From: Microbacterium sp. AK009
Lineage (GTDB): Bacteria > Actinomycetota > Actinomycetes > Actinomycetales > Microbacteriaceae
DNA: 64,000 bases
Assembly: GCF_013410955.1 (NCBI RefSeq)
Contig: NZ_JACCCG010000003.1
Coordinates: 310,001-374,000, forward strand
Reading direction: 5' to 3'
Shown: piece after piece, positions 50,358 through 59,340 of the stretch
Layout: each line of letters opens with the position of its first letter
Position numbering within the stretch: position 1 is the first letter of the stretch
The notes under the pieces: generated by a model
Seen by the model: only the letters and a program-made list of their open reading frames with translations
Told to the model about the DNA's origin: nothing
The model's database searches: none
Position numbers and translations under genes: made by a program

Positions 50358-51433
50358 CCACCCCGCCTCAGCCCGCAGCGCCGCGCGGCTCGGTCATCGT
50401 GCACCACGGCGACAACCTCGACATCATCCGGGCCTTCCCCGATGCGTCGTTCACGCTGATCTACCTCGACCCGCCCTTCAACACCGGACGGATGCGGGAG
50501 CGCAGCGTCGAACGCGCCCGCGCGTTCCTCCCTGAGTCCCCCTCCCCCTCACCGTCCTCCGCGAGAGCGCAACGGGGCGCCGAGGATGCGGAGTCCACCC
50601 GCATTCTCGGCGCGCAGATGCACTCTCGCGGCCGGGGCGGGGACGGGGACGGGGCCGGGGACAGGGACGGGGCCGGGGACGGGGCCGGGGGCGAGGTGGG
50701 GGTCGTCCGGCGCGGGTTCCACGGGCGCGAGTACGAGCGGCTGCGCGGCGACCTCCGCACCTACGACGACCGGTTCGATGACTACTGGGGGTTCCTCGAG
50801 CCGCGCCTGGTAGAGGCCTGGCGTCTCCTCGCTCCCGACGGCACGCTGTACCTGCACCTCGACTTCCGCGAGGCGCACTACGCCAAGGTGCTGATGGACG
50901 CCCTGTTCGGCCGCGAGAACTTCCTCAACGAGCTCATCTGGGCCTACGACTACGGGGCGAAGACCCGGCGCCGCTGGCCGACCAAGCACGACACGATCCT
51001 CGTCTACGTCAAGGACCCCGACCGCTACTGGTTCGACTCCGACGGTGTCGATCGCGAGCCCTACATGGCCCCCGGCCTCGTCACCCCCGAGAAGGCCGCG
51101 CGCGGCAAACTCCCGACGGACGTCTGGTGGCACACCATCGTCCCCACCACCGGCCGGGAGAAAACGGGCTACCCCACGCAGAAGCCCGAGGGGATCCTCC
51201 GCCGCATCGTCCAGGCGTCCAGCCGCCCCGGCGACCGGGTGCTCGACTTCTTCGCCGGAAGCGGCACGACCGGCGCGGTCGCGGCATCCCTCGGTCGCCA
51301 TGCGGTGCTCGTCGACGACAACCCCGCCGCGATCGAGGTGATCCGCCGCCGCATCCCCGACGCCGAGTCGGCGGCATCCGCCCCTCTCGATCAGGGCGCG
51401 CGATCGGATCCCGCCCTGGAGCCGCTCCCGTAG
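50354..51433 (+). CDS. Site-specific DNA methyltransferase (N6A/N4C) with in-frame insertion
   Basis: A 359-residue beta-class type enzyme. The catalytic DPPFNTG comes first (about residue 35), and the SAM site DFFAGSGTTGAVAA follows near residue 300. TGYPTQKPEG lies just before it. About 60 residues after DPPFNTG are low-complexity: Ser/Pro-rich, an 18-residue REP-like element (75-92), then an Asp/Gly repeat. The chain then resumes conserved sequence (RRGFHGREYERLRGDLRTYD). No restriction endonuclease gene is adjacent, so it is probably an orphan methylase. Whether the insertion affects activity is unknown. Confidence 0.85.
   Translation: MTTPPQPAAPRGSVIVHHGDNLDIIRAFPDASFTLIYLDPPFNTGRMRERSVERARAFLPESPSPSPSSARAQRGAEDAESTRILGAQMHSRGRGGDGDGAGDRDGAGDGAGGEVGVVRRGFHGREYERLRGDLRTYDDRFDDYWGFLEPRLVEAWRLLAPDGTLYLHLDFREAHYAKVLMDALFGRENFLNELIWAYDYGAKTRRRWPTKHDTILVYVKDPDRYWFDSDGVDREPYMAPGLVTPEKAARGKLPTDVWWHTIVPTTGREKTGYPTQKPEGILRRIVQASSRPGDRVLDFFAGSGTTGAVAASLGRHAVLVDDNPAAIEVIRRRIPDAESAASAPLDQGARSDPALEPLP
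50576..50629. repeat. 54-bp REP-like element, copy B (inside coding sequence)
   Basis: Same length as copy A at 28024-28077 with about 45 of 54 identical bases. GCCGAGGATGCGG pairs with CCGCATTCTCGGC (one G-T pair), giving a strong hairpin. It is translated in the same frame as copy A. Confidence 0.7.
50630..50696 (+). repeat. G-rich simple repeat (GGGGAC/GGGGCC)
   Basis: About eleven G-runs of three to five bases are separated by two or three bases. They encode an Asp/Gly/Ala linker in the methyltransferase. The sequence could form G-quadruplexes on the plus (mRNA-like) strand. Confidence 0.75.
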
Positions 51434-51436
51434 GCT
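51431..51436 (+). promoter_or_regulatory. Leaderless-type -10 box TAGGCT built on a stop codon
   Basis: TAGGCT lies 7 nt before GTG 51444. Its first three bases are the TAG stop codon of the methyltransferase gene. Confidence 0.5.
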
Positions 51437-51443
51437 GAGGCCC

Positions 51444-52430
51444 GTGCGATACGGACTCTTCATCCCCCAGGGCTGGCGCCACGACCTCGTCGACATCGAC
51501 CCCGCAGATCAGTGGCGGGTGATGCGCGAACTCGCGCAGCACGCCGACCGGGGTCCCTGGGAGTCACTGTGGGTCTACGACCACTTCCACACCGTCCCCG
51601 TGCCGAGCGAGGAGGCGACGCATGAGGCATGGACGCTCATGGCGTCGTTCGCCGCCGTCACCGACCGCATCCGCCTCGGGCAGATGTGCACGTGCATGGG
51701 GTACCGCAACCCCGCCTATCTTGCGAAGGTCGCCGCCACCGTCGACATCGTCTCGGGCGGACGCACCGAGATGGGCATCGGCGGCGGCTGGTACGAGCAC
51801 GAGTGGCGGGCCTACGGCTACGGGTTCCCGAAGATCGGCGATCGCCTGGGCATGCTCGAGGAGGGCGTGGAGATCATGCGCCAGGCCTGGACCACCGGCA
51901 CCGCCACGTTCCACGGCCGTCACTACGACGTCGACGGCGCCCTCGTGCGCCCGCTGCCGCTTCAGGACGGCGGCATTCCGCTGTGGATCGCCGGCGGTGG
52001 CGAGAAGGTGACCCTGAAGATCGCGGCGAAGTACGCCCAGTACACCAACTGGTCGAGCGACCCCGAGGAGTTCACCCGCAAGGACGAGATCCTGCGCGCG
52101 CATGCCGACGACATCGGTCGCGACCAGGCCGAGATCGTGCGGTCGGCGAACTTCAACACCGTCATCGGCGAGAACGAGAAGGATGTCGCGGCGCGACTCG
52201 ATCGCATCGAGCAGCGCGTCGCGCCCTACCTCGGGGACCGGACGGCGGCCTTCATGGCGGAATACCACTCCGGCCGCGGCCTCGTCGGCACCCCCGAGCA
52301 GGTCGCCGAGCGCCTCGCCGCGCTGCGCGAACGCGGCCTCGGCTACGCCATCCACTACTTCCCCGAGCACGCGTACGACCGATCAGGTGTGAGCGAGTTC
52401 GAGCGCCAGGTCATCCCGGCGCTGCGGTGA
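51444..52430 (+). CDS. LLM-class F420-dependent oxidoreductase
   Basis: A 328-residue luciferase-like TIM-barrel flavin/F420 enzyme. Landmarks are LFIPQGWRHDLVDI, VYDHFHTVPV, the conserved IRLGQMCTCMGYRNP and MGIGGGWYEHEW, and IPLWIAGGGE. Actinobacterial members of this subgroup usually use coenzyme F420 rather than FMN. The substrate is unknown. The GTG start at 51444 follows TAGGCT. It is followed by the 116-bp repeat array. Confidence 0.86.
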   Translation: MRYGLFIPQGWRHDLVDIDPADQWRVMRELAQHADRGPWESLWVYDHFHTVPVPSEEATHEAWTLMASFAAVTDRIRLGQMCTCMGYRNPAYLAKVAATVDIVSGGRTEMGIGGGWYEHEWRAYGYGFPKIGDRLGMLEEGVEIMRQAWTTGTATFHGRHYDVDGALVRPLPLQDGGIPLWIAGGGEKVTLKIAAKYAQYTNWSSDPEEFTRKDEILRAHADDIGRDQAEIVRSANFNTVIGENEKDVAARLDRIEQRVAPYLGDRTAAFMAEYHSGRGLVGTPEQVAERLAALRERGLGYAIHYFPEHAYDRSGVSEFERQVIPALR

Positions 52431-52957
52431 GGCGCAGGCCCAGGCCCAGGCCCGCTCTTCGCGCTCGCGAGGATTTTCGCGCTCCTGAGGATCGGATGCT
52501 GCGGGAATCTCCTCGTGAGCGCGGATCTCCGCCTGACCGAGGAATCACGCGTGTGCCCCTTCCCGGAAGGGTTCTCGCGCTCCCGAGGATTTTCGCGCTC
52601 CTGAGGATCCCGCACCGCCCGGTGATCCTCGTGAGCGCGGATTTCCGCGTGGGGGAGGAATCGCGCGTCTGCCCCTTCCCGGAAGGGTTTTCGCGCTCCC
52701 GCGGACTTTCGCGCTCCTGAGGATCCCGCACCGCCTGGCGATCCTCGTGAGCGCGGATTCCCGCGTGACCGAGGAATCACGCGTCTGCCCCTTCCCGGAA
52801 GGGTTCTCGTGCTCTCGAGGATTTCCGCGCTCCTGAGGATCCCGCACCGCCCGGCGATCCTCGTGAGCGCGAAAATCCTCGCGGAGGAGGGTCACACGAG
52901 CGCGGCCACGCCCGCGAAGGAGGGTCACACGAGCGCGGCGACCCTCGCGGAGGAGCG
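52431..52957. other. 527-bp gene-free region between convergent genes
   Basis: The region starts with a short GGCCCA repeat (52434-52453), then the 116-bp array (52454-52886) and the 33-bp array (52881-52989). All six frames give repetitive Arg/Ser/Gly-rich sequence with no credible gene. It separates the F420-type oxidoreductase gene from the carboxylesterase gene. Confidence 0.75.
52454..52886. repeat. 116-bp tandem repeat array (about 3.7 copies)
   Basis: The block GCCCCTTCCCGGAAGGG recurs at 52555, 52671 and 52787, an exact 116-bp period. A partial first copy starts at about 52454 and a partial last copy ends near 52886. Each unit contains the near-palindrome CCCTTCCCGGAAGGG and the inverted pair CGCGCTCCTGAGGATC/GATCCTCGTGAGCGCG around a short loop. 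Copies differ by about 5-10 percent, so the duplication is recent but not fresh. Confidence 0.85.
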
Positions 52958-52989
52958 TCACACGAGCGCAGCGACGCCCGCGAACGCGT
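52881..52989. repeat. 33-bp tandem repeat derived from esterase gene end (3 copies)
   Basis: GTCACACGAGCGC recurs at 52891, 52924 and 52957 (33-bp period). The right-hand copy is the true 3' end of the esterase gene including its stop codon (52958-52960). The other two repeat the last codons and stop beyond the gene end. Confidence 0.8.
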
Positions 52990-54448
52990 CGCGCACCACA
53001 TCGGGTGCGGACGCGGGTCCGCCGAAGACACGCGCCGTTCCCGGCGTGCTCGCCCAGGTCGGCCACCCCGGGTCGCCGTCGCGGATGAGCGCCACCGCCG
53101 AACCGTGGACGGCGTCGGCGAGAGACCGCGGCGGGCTGTCGCCCGCGATCGCGGCGACGCCGTCGAGGTCGAGGCCGTCGAACCAGAACGGCACGTCGAG
53201 GCAGTGCAGCGACCACCTGCGCGTCGGGGAGGGCCACGAGAAGGCGTACACCCAGGTGTCGGCGTCGCCGCGCGCCTCGGCGGCGCGCACCACGGTCGAG
53301 CGGAAGATGCTGTCGCTGATGAAGCGGCCGATCAGGGCTGCCCCGCCCGTGCGCCGCTGAGGCCCGTTCGCGGTGAGGTAGGCCCTGACGACCTCGCGGC
53401 CGACGCCGATCCGTCGCAGCAGGAGAGCAGGCGGGATCAATCGCAGCGGCACGCGGAGGCCGTCCGTGATCATCGTGAACTCGTCGTCCGTCGCCCCGAC
53501 GACGAGCGCCTTCTCCCCGCCCACGCCGGCGCGAAGCGACTCGATCGTCGCGCGGGGGAGGAGATCGCCGTCGACGACGGGCCCCCAGGGGAGTCCGTCG
53601 CGGAGGATGCCGGTCAGGGGCGCCAGCGGATCCTTCGACGCCACCTTCGCGGCATCCCGTTGCCGCGCGAGCAAGTGCTCCTCGGGAACGGAGCGGAACC
53701 CTTCGAGGGTGGCGGGGACGCCCGCCAGGTCGGCGAGTCGCTTCGAGCGCTCCCGTGCAAGCGACGCCGGGACGTCGCCGAGGGCGGGCGAGAGCGCCCA
53801 CGCGGCGTGGAAGAGGTGCTGGGCCGCCGGCATGCCGAGAAGGGTGAGCACCGCCCCGCCGCCGGCGGACTGACCCGCGATCGTCACGCGCGACGGATCG
53901 CCGCCGAAGTCGCGGATGTGCCGCTGCACCCACTCCAGCGCCGCAAGCCAGTCGCGGACACCGCGGTTGCTCGGCGCGCCGGGGATCTCACCGAACCCGT
54001 CGAAACCGAGGCGGTAGGAGATCGAGACGGTGACGACCCCGTCGCGGTTGAACGCGCGCCCGTCGTACCAGGGGCTCGCCGGCGACCCCGAGGTGAACCC
54101 CCCGCCGTGGATGTAGACCAGCACGGGCAGAGCCGCCTCGGCGTCACCGGGGCGGGGCGTGAAGACATTGACGTTCAGGGTCGATTCGCCGTCGACCGAG
54201 GGCTCGGGGATCAGCGTGATGCCGGTGTCACCGCGCTGCGCCGTCGCGCCGTACGTGGTCGCGTCGCGCACGCCCTCCCAGGGTGCGACCGGGACCGGGG
54301 CGGCGAAGCGGCGTTCGCCGACGGGGGGCTCGGCGAAGGGGATGCCGAGGAAGGCAGCGGATGCTCCGGGGTCGCCCGGCTCCCCCCGCCACACGCCCCG
54401 CACCGCGCCGCAGGAGAGGGTGATGACCGCATCGTTCACGGTGGTCAT
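52958..54448 (-). CDS. Carboxylesterase type B
   Basis: A 496-residue alpha/beta hydrolase of the carboxylesterase/para-nitrobenzyl esterase family. Landmarks are FLGIPFAEPPVGERRF, the oxyanion YIHGGGFTSGS, and the nucleophile elbow VTIAGQSAGGGAV. A charge-relay Glu/His occurs in the C-terminal half (the LHCLDVPFWFDGL region). It has no signal peptide. The 3' end is part of a 33-bp tandem duplication. ATG 54448 is divergent from the sugar operon, and the 26-bp palindrome lies between them. Confidence 0.87.
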   Translation of the reverse strand: MTTVNDAVITLSCGAVRGVWRGEPGDPGASAAFLGIPFAEPPVGERRFAAPVPVAPWEGVRDATTYGATAQRGDTGITLIPEPSVDGESTLNVNVFTPRPGDAEAALPVLVYIHGGGFTSGSPASPWYDGRAFNRDGVVTVSISYRLGFDGFGEIPGAPSNRGVRDWLAALEWVQRHIRDFGGDPSRVTIAGQSAGGGAVLTLLGMPAAQHLFHAAWALSPALGDVPASLARERSKRLADLAGVPATLEGFRSVPEEHLLARQRDAAKVASKDPLAPLTGILRDGLPWGPVVDGDLLPRATIESLRAGVGGEKALVVGATDDEFTMITDGLRVPLRLIPPALLLRRIGVGREVVRAYLTANGPQRRTGGAALIGRFISDSIFRSTVVRAAEARGDADTWVYAFSWPSPTRRWSLHCLDVPFWFDGLDLDGVAAIAGDSPPRSLADAVHGSAVALIRDGDPGWPTWASTPGTARVFGGPASAPDVVRDAFAGVAALV

Positions 54449-54479
54449 CGTACGGCGTGCGCGCCACCGACTCCGGAGG

Positions 54480-54505
54480 AGAAAACCTCCACGTGGAGGT
54501 TTTCT
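54480..54505. promoter_or_regulatory. 26-bp perfect palindrome, probable TetR operator
   Basis: The bases AGAAAACCTCCAC (54480-54492) are followed immediately by their exact reverse complement (54493-54505). TAGCCT at 54508-54513 is a candidate -10 for the downstream sugar operon. The operon's last gene encodes a TetR regulator (56546-57139), which is the likely binder. The divergent esterase gene may be co-controlled. Confidence 0.7.
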
Positions 54506-54565
54506 GGTAGCCTCGGCTCCAACGTCCCGATCGGCCGACGAGCCGACGTGAGAGAAGAGGTCGCG

Positions 54566-55417
54566 ATGGCGCATCCGGAAGCCCTGCCCGAAGCCCTGCC
54601 CGAAGCGTCGGTCCAGCTGTACACCCTGGCCGAGCAGTTCACCGCCGATCCCCGCCGATCGCTCGACCGCCTCGCTGAGATCGGGCTCCGCCACGTCGAG
54701 GCGTTCGCGTTCGTCGACCGACCCGACGAGATCCGTGCGGCGCTCGATGCCAGCGGGCTGGACGCCCCCACCGGGCACGCGCCGCTTCTCAGCGACGAGC
54801 TGTGGACCCCCGACGGCGCGATCCCCACGCCCGCTCCCGAGGTGGTCCTCGAGGCCGCCGCGCGCATCGGTGTGCAGACCGTGATCGATCCCTTCGTCCC
54901 GGTGGACCGCTGGCTCACCGAGGACAGCGTCGCCGAGCTTGCGGAGCGCCTGAACCGGGTCGTCGACCTCGCAGCGACGTTCGGGCTCACCGTGGGGTAC
55001 CACAACCACTCGCAGGAGTTCGTCGCGAGCTTCGACGGGGTGACGGCCTATGAGCGCTTCGTCGCGCTCACCGATGCCCGCATCGCGCTCGAACTCGACC
55101 TGTACTGGGCCGCGGCCGGCGGGCAGGACGTGCCCGCGCTCGTCTCGCGGTTGGGCGGGCGGCTGCTGGCCGTGCACGTGAAGGACGGCGCCGTTCCGGC
55201 ATCCAATCCCTTCGCCCCCGACGCCCCCGCCTTCGGGTCGGGCACGCTCGCGCAGCGCCATGCCGGCACGGGCGACGTGCCTCTCGCCGCGGCGCTCCGC
55301 GCCGGCGAGGGCGCGATCCGCTATGCGGTCATCGAGTACGACAACCCGCCGGGCGACGTCTTCGACGACATTGCCGCGAGCCTGGCCTTCCTTCGCGACG
55401 GGGGGTTCGTCCGATGA
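54566..55417 (+). CDS. Sugar phosphate isomerase/epimerase-like TIM-barrel protein
   Basis: A 283-residue xylose-isomerase-like (AP_endonuc_2) barrel. Metal-site residues are seen in VGYHNHSQEF, LELDLYWA, AVHVKDG and VIEYDN. A small direct repeat gives EALPEALPEA near the N-terminus. ATG 54566 follows AGAGAAGAGG. It overlaps the oxidoreductase gene (ATGA). Such pairs catabolise inositol-like or uncommon sugars by isomerisation and oxidation. Confidence 0.85.
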   Translation: MAHPEALPEALPEASVQLYTLAEQFTADPRRSLDRLAEIGLRHVEAFAFVDRPDEIRAALDASGLDAPTGHAPLLSDELWTPDGAIPTPAPEVVLEAAARIGVQTVIDPFVPVDRWLTEDSVAELAERLNRVVDLAATFGLTVGYHNHSQEFVASFDGVTAYERFVALTDARIALELDLYWAAAGGQDVPALVSRLGGRLLAVHVKDGAVPASNPFAPDAPAFGSGTLAQRHAGTGDVPLAAALRAGEGAIRYAVIEYDNPPGDVFDDIAASLAFLRDGGFVR

Positions 55418-56541
55418 GCGGTGCGGTCGGGGTCGGCGTCATCGGCGCCGGGGTCATCAGCGACACCTACCTCGAGAACCTGCAGTCCTTCCCCGACGTG
55501 GACGTCGTCATCGTCGGTGACCTCCTCGTCGACCGTGCCGAGGCGCAGGCCCGGAAGCACGGCGTCCGGGCCTGGGGCACCGTCGACGACGTGCTGGCCA
55601 ACCCCGACGTGCAGGTCGTGGTGAACCTCACGATCCCCGCCGCGCACATCGAGGTGTCGATGCGGGCGGTCGCGGCCGGCAAGCACGTGTGGACCGAGAA
55701 GCCCATCGGTCTCGATCGCGAGGGCGCCGCCGAGCTCCTCGCCGCCGCGGCGGCCGCGGGCCTGCGCGTCGGCTCGGCGCCCGACACCATCCTCGGACCC
55801 GGCTTCCAGACGGCCAAGCGCGCGATCGCCGCGGGTGTGATCGGCGAACCGCTCTTCGCGCAGACGCTGTTCCAGACGCAGGGGCCCGACCTCTGGCATC
55901 CGGCACCGCAGTTCCTCTTCGCCAAGGGCGCCGGCCCGCTGCTCGACATGGGGCCGTACTACTTCTCGGGGCTGGTCAGCCTCTTCGGCCCGGTCAATCG
56001 GGTGTCGGCTGTCGGGCGGAAGGCACGCGCGGAGCGCGACATCCACACCGGACCGCTCGCGGGCACCTCGTTCCCGGTGGAGGTACCCACGACGGTGCAG
56101 GTCGTCACCGGCTTCGAGAGCGGACAGCAGGCGCAGAGCCTGCTGAGCTTCGACTCCGCGCTCGAGCGCACGGGCGTGTTCGAGGTGCACGGCACCGAGG
56201 GCTCGATCGTGCTGCCGGACCCCAACCAGTTCGCCGGGCGCATCGCGTACGTGAAGCCGCTGGGGGTGCTCCGAGACGGCATGAGCGTCGAGCAGGAGTG
56301 GATCGACATCGCGCAGGAGGGTGTGGTCGTCGGCCGCGGGCTGGGCCTTCTCGACATGGTGCGCGCGGTCGCCGGCGGGCGACCCCACGTCGCGAGCGGA
56401 GACCTGGCGCTGCACGTCCTGGACGTCATGCTCTCGGCGGAGCAGTCGATCGAGACGGGCGAGTCCGTCCGTGTGGCGAGCACCGTCGACCCCGTGCCCG
56501 TCGTGGACGCGGACTTCGACCCGTTCGCCCGGACCCTCTGA
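55414..56541 (+). CDS. Gfo/Idh/MocA-family dehydrogenase
   Basis: A 375-residue NAD(P)-dependent sugar dehydrogenase. The Rossmann start is GVGVIGAGVISDTYL, the catalytic Lys is in WTEKPIGLD, and a C-terminal beta-sheet substrate domain contains GPLLDMGPYYFSGL. It acts on a cyclitol or sugar with the isomerase-like partner. The TetR gene begins four bases after its stop. Confidence 0.88.
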   Translation: MSGAVGVGVIGAGVISDTYLENLQSFPDVDVVIVGDLLVDRAEAQARKHGVRAWGTVDDVLANPDVQVVVNLTIPAAHIEVSMRAVAAGKHVWTEKPIGLDREGAAELLAAAAAAGLRVGSAPDTILGPGFQTAKRAIAAGVIGEPLFAQTLFQTQGPDLWHPAPQFLFAKGAGPLLDMGPYYFSGLVSLFGPVNRVSAVGRKARAERDIHTGPLAGTSFPVEVPTTVQVVTGFESGQQAQSLLSFDSALERTGVFEVHGTEGSIVLPDPNQFAGRIAYVKPLGVLRDGMSVEQEWIDIAQEGVVVGRGLGLLDMVRAVAGGRPHVASGDLALHVLDVMLSAEQSIETGESVRVASTVDPVPVVDADFDPFARTL

Positions 56542-56545
56542 ACGG

Positions 56546-57139
56546 ATGACCGCGGAACCGGCGTCGCCGGAGAGCCGGGGCGTCTCGCCGAAGGGCATCG
56601 CGCGGCGGCAGGAGATCCTCGATCGTGCGATCGAGGTCTTCGCCCGCCGAGGGTCGGACCGCACGAGCCTCCGCGCGATCGCCAGCGAGGTGGGGGTGAC
56701 CCACGCTGCCCTCCGGCACTACTTCGGATCTCTCGAGGAGCTGCTGGTCGAGGTCTACCGCGAGTCGCAGCGGGAGCGCGCCGTGCCCCTGGCCTCCGAG
56801 ATGACCCCGACCGAGCTCATGCGTCTCTCGGCCGAGCGCAACCGCGAGATCCCGGGCCTCGTGCAACTGTACTCGACCCTCGTCGCCGCCGCTCTCGAGG
56901 ACGACCGCCCCGTCGCCCGCGAATTCGTCTCGACCCGCTTCGCGCGACTGCGCGAGGAGCTCTCGACCCGCGTCCGGGAGAACCAGGCTCAGGGGCGGAT
57001 GCGCGTCGACGTCGATGCCGACGACGTCGCCGCCCTCGTCATCGCCGCCTCCGACGGACTTCAGTCGCAGTGGCTGCTCGAACCCAGCCTCGACCACGCC
57101 CGCATCCTCGCCGTGCTCGAACGGCTCCTCGCGCCCTGA
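56546..57139 (+). CDS. TetR-family regulator
   Basis: A 197-residue protein with an N-terminal TetR HTH (TSLRAIASEVGVTHAALRHY, about residues 40-59) and an all-helical ligand domain ending in a C-terminal dimer region. It is the last gene of the sugar operon, so it probably controls it through the palindrome at 54480-54505 in a feedback loop. The effector is likely a pathway sugar. Confidence 0.88.
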   Translation: MTAEPASPESRGVSPKGIARRQEILDRAIEVFARRGSDRTSLRAIASEVGVTHAALRHYFGSLEELLVEVYRESQRERAVPLASEMTPTELMRLSAERNREIPGLVQLYSTLVAAALEDDRPVAREFVSTRFARLREELSTRVRENQAQGRMRVDVDADDVAALVIAASDGLQSQWLLEPSLDHARILAVLERLLAP

Positions 57140-57186
57140 CGCGACGCTGGGTGCCGGCGCTTCGCTGTGCGCGCCGTCGCCCGGCT

Positions 57187-58134
<948 letters not shown>

Positions 58135-59340
58135 TCAGCTCTCGCGGCGCGCGCCGTCGGCAGCGGTGACCGGGAAGATCGTCGGCGCGGCGAAGCCGCG
58201 CTCGACGAAGGTCCGCGTCACCGCGTCGGTCACCTCGGCGATGCGATCGCGGTCCACGAGGGCGATCGCCGCTCCGCCGAACCCGCCGCCGGTCATCCGC
58301 GCGCCGATCGCTCCGGCCTCGACGGCCGCGTCGACGGCCGCGTCGAGCTCGGGAACCGAGATCTCGAAGTCGTCACGCATCGACGCGTGCGAGGCGAGGA
58401 GAAGATCGCCGATCGATCGCGGACCGTTGCTTCGCAGCATCCGCACCGTATCGAGCACCCGCTGATTCTCGGTGACGACATGACGCACGCGCCGGAAGGT
58501 GACGTCGTCGAGCTCGCGCTCGGCGCGGTCGAGGTCGTTGATGTCCAGATCGCGGAGTGACGTGACCCCGAGCGCTGCCGCACCCGCCTCGCAGGAGGCG
58601 CGGCGCTCGCCGTAGCCGCCCGAGGCGTGCGAGTGCTGCACGCGCGTGTCCATCACGAGCAGGGTCAGTCCGGCGGCGTCGAACCCGAGGTCGACGGTCT
58701 CGACCTCGAGGCTCCGGCAGTCCAGGAGGATCGCCGCGTCGGCGGCGCCCAGGATCGAGGCCATCTGATCCATGATCCCCGTGGGGGCGCCAACCGCCTC
58801 GTTCTCGGCGCGCCGCCCGGCACGCGCGAGGGCGGGGCGATCGAGGCCGAGCTGCCACAGATCGTTCAGAGCGACGGCGACGGCGCCTTCGATCGCCGCC
58901 GACGACGACAGGCCGGCGCCGACGGGCACGTTCGACGCGATCGCGATGTCGAGCCCGGCCGCGTGCGCGGCCGCCGCGTCGGGAGCGGCCGCCTGCAGCG
59001 CCCAGGCCACGCCGAGCGGATAGCGCGCCCACTCGGTGATGGACTCCCGCGCCTGCGGGAACAGGCCCTCGAGGTCGGCGAGGGCGACGGAGACCGGAGC
59101 ATCGGCGAAGGTCGAGGTGACACGAAGGACGTTCTCGCTGTTCGGCGCCACGGCGGCGACCGTGCGGTGGGGGATCGCCAAGGGCAGCACGAAGCCGTCG
59201 TTGTAATCGGTGTGCTCGCCGATCAGGTTCACCCGTCCCGGGGACGACCAGACGCCGGCCGCGGGGGCGTCGGTGAGGCGGGTGAGGGCGTCGAGCGCCG
59301 CCTTCCGCGGGTCGAGGGCGTCGGGCGATGCAGCGGTCAC
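58135..59340 (-). CDS. galK: Galactokinase
   Basis: A 401-residue GHMP kinase. The galactokinase signature GRVNLIGEHTDYNDGF is at residues 35-50, the ATP loop VPVGAGLSSSAA is present, and the C-terminal motif is MTGGGFGGAAIAL. It phosphorylates alpha-D-galactose at C1. GTG 59340 overlaps the galT stop (GTGA). Confidence 0.95.
   Translation of the reverse strand: MTAASPDALDPRKAALDALTRLTDAPAAGVWSSPGRVNLIGEHTDYNDGFVLPLAIPHRTVAAVAPNSENVLRVTSTFADAPVSVALADLEGLFPQARESITEWARYPLGVAWALQAAAPDAAAAHAAGLDIAIASNVPVGAGLSSSAAIEGAVAVALNDLWQLGLDRPALARAGRRAENEAVGAPTGIMDQMASILGAADAAILLDCRSLEVETVDLGFDAAGLTLLVMDTRVQHSHASGGYGERRASCEAGAAALGVTSLRDLDINDLDRAERELDDVTFRRVRHVVTENQRVLDTVRMLRSNGPRSIGDLLLASHASMRDDFEISVPELDAAVDAAVEAGAIGARMTGGGFGGAAIALVDRDRIAEVTDAVTRTFVERGFAAPTIFPVTAADGARRES

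Noticed and set aside
52454..52989. CRISPR-like array
   Set aside because: The 116-bp and 33-bp units are directly adjacent with no unique spacers, and no cas genes are present.
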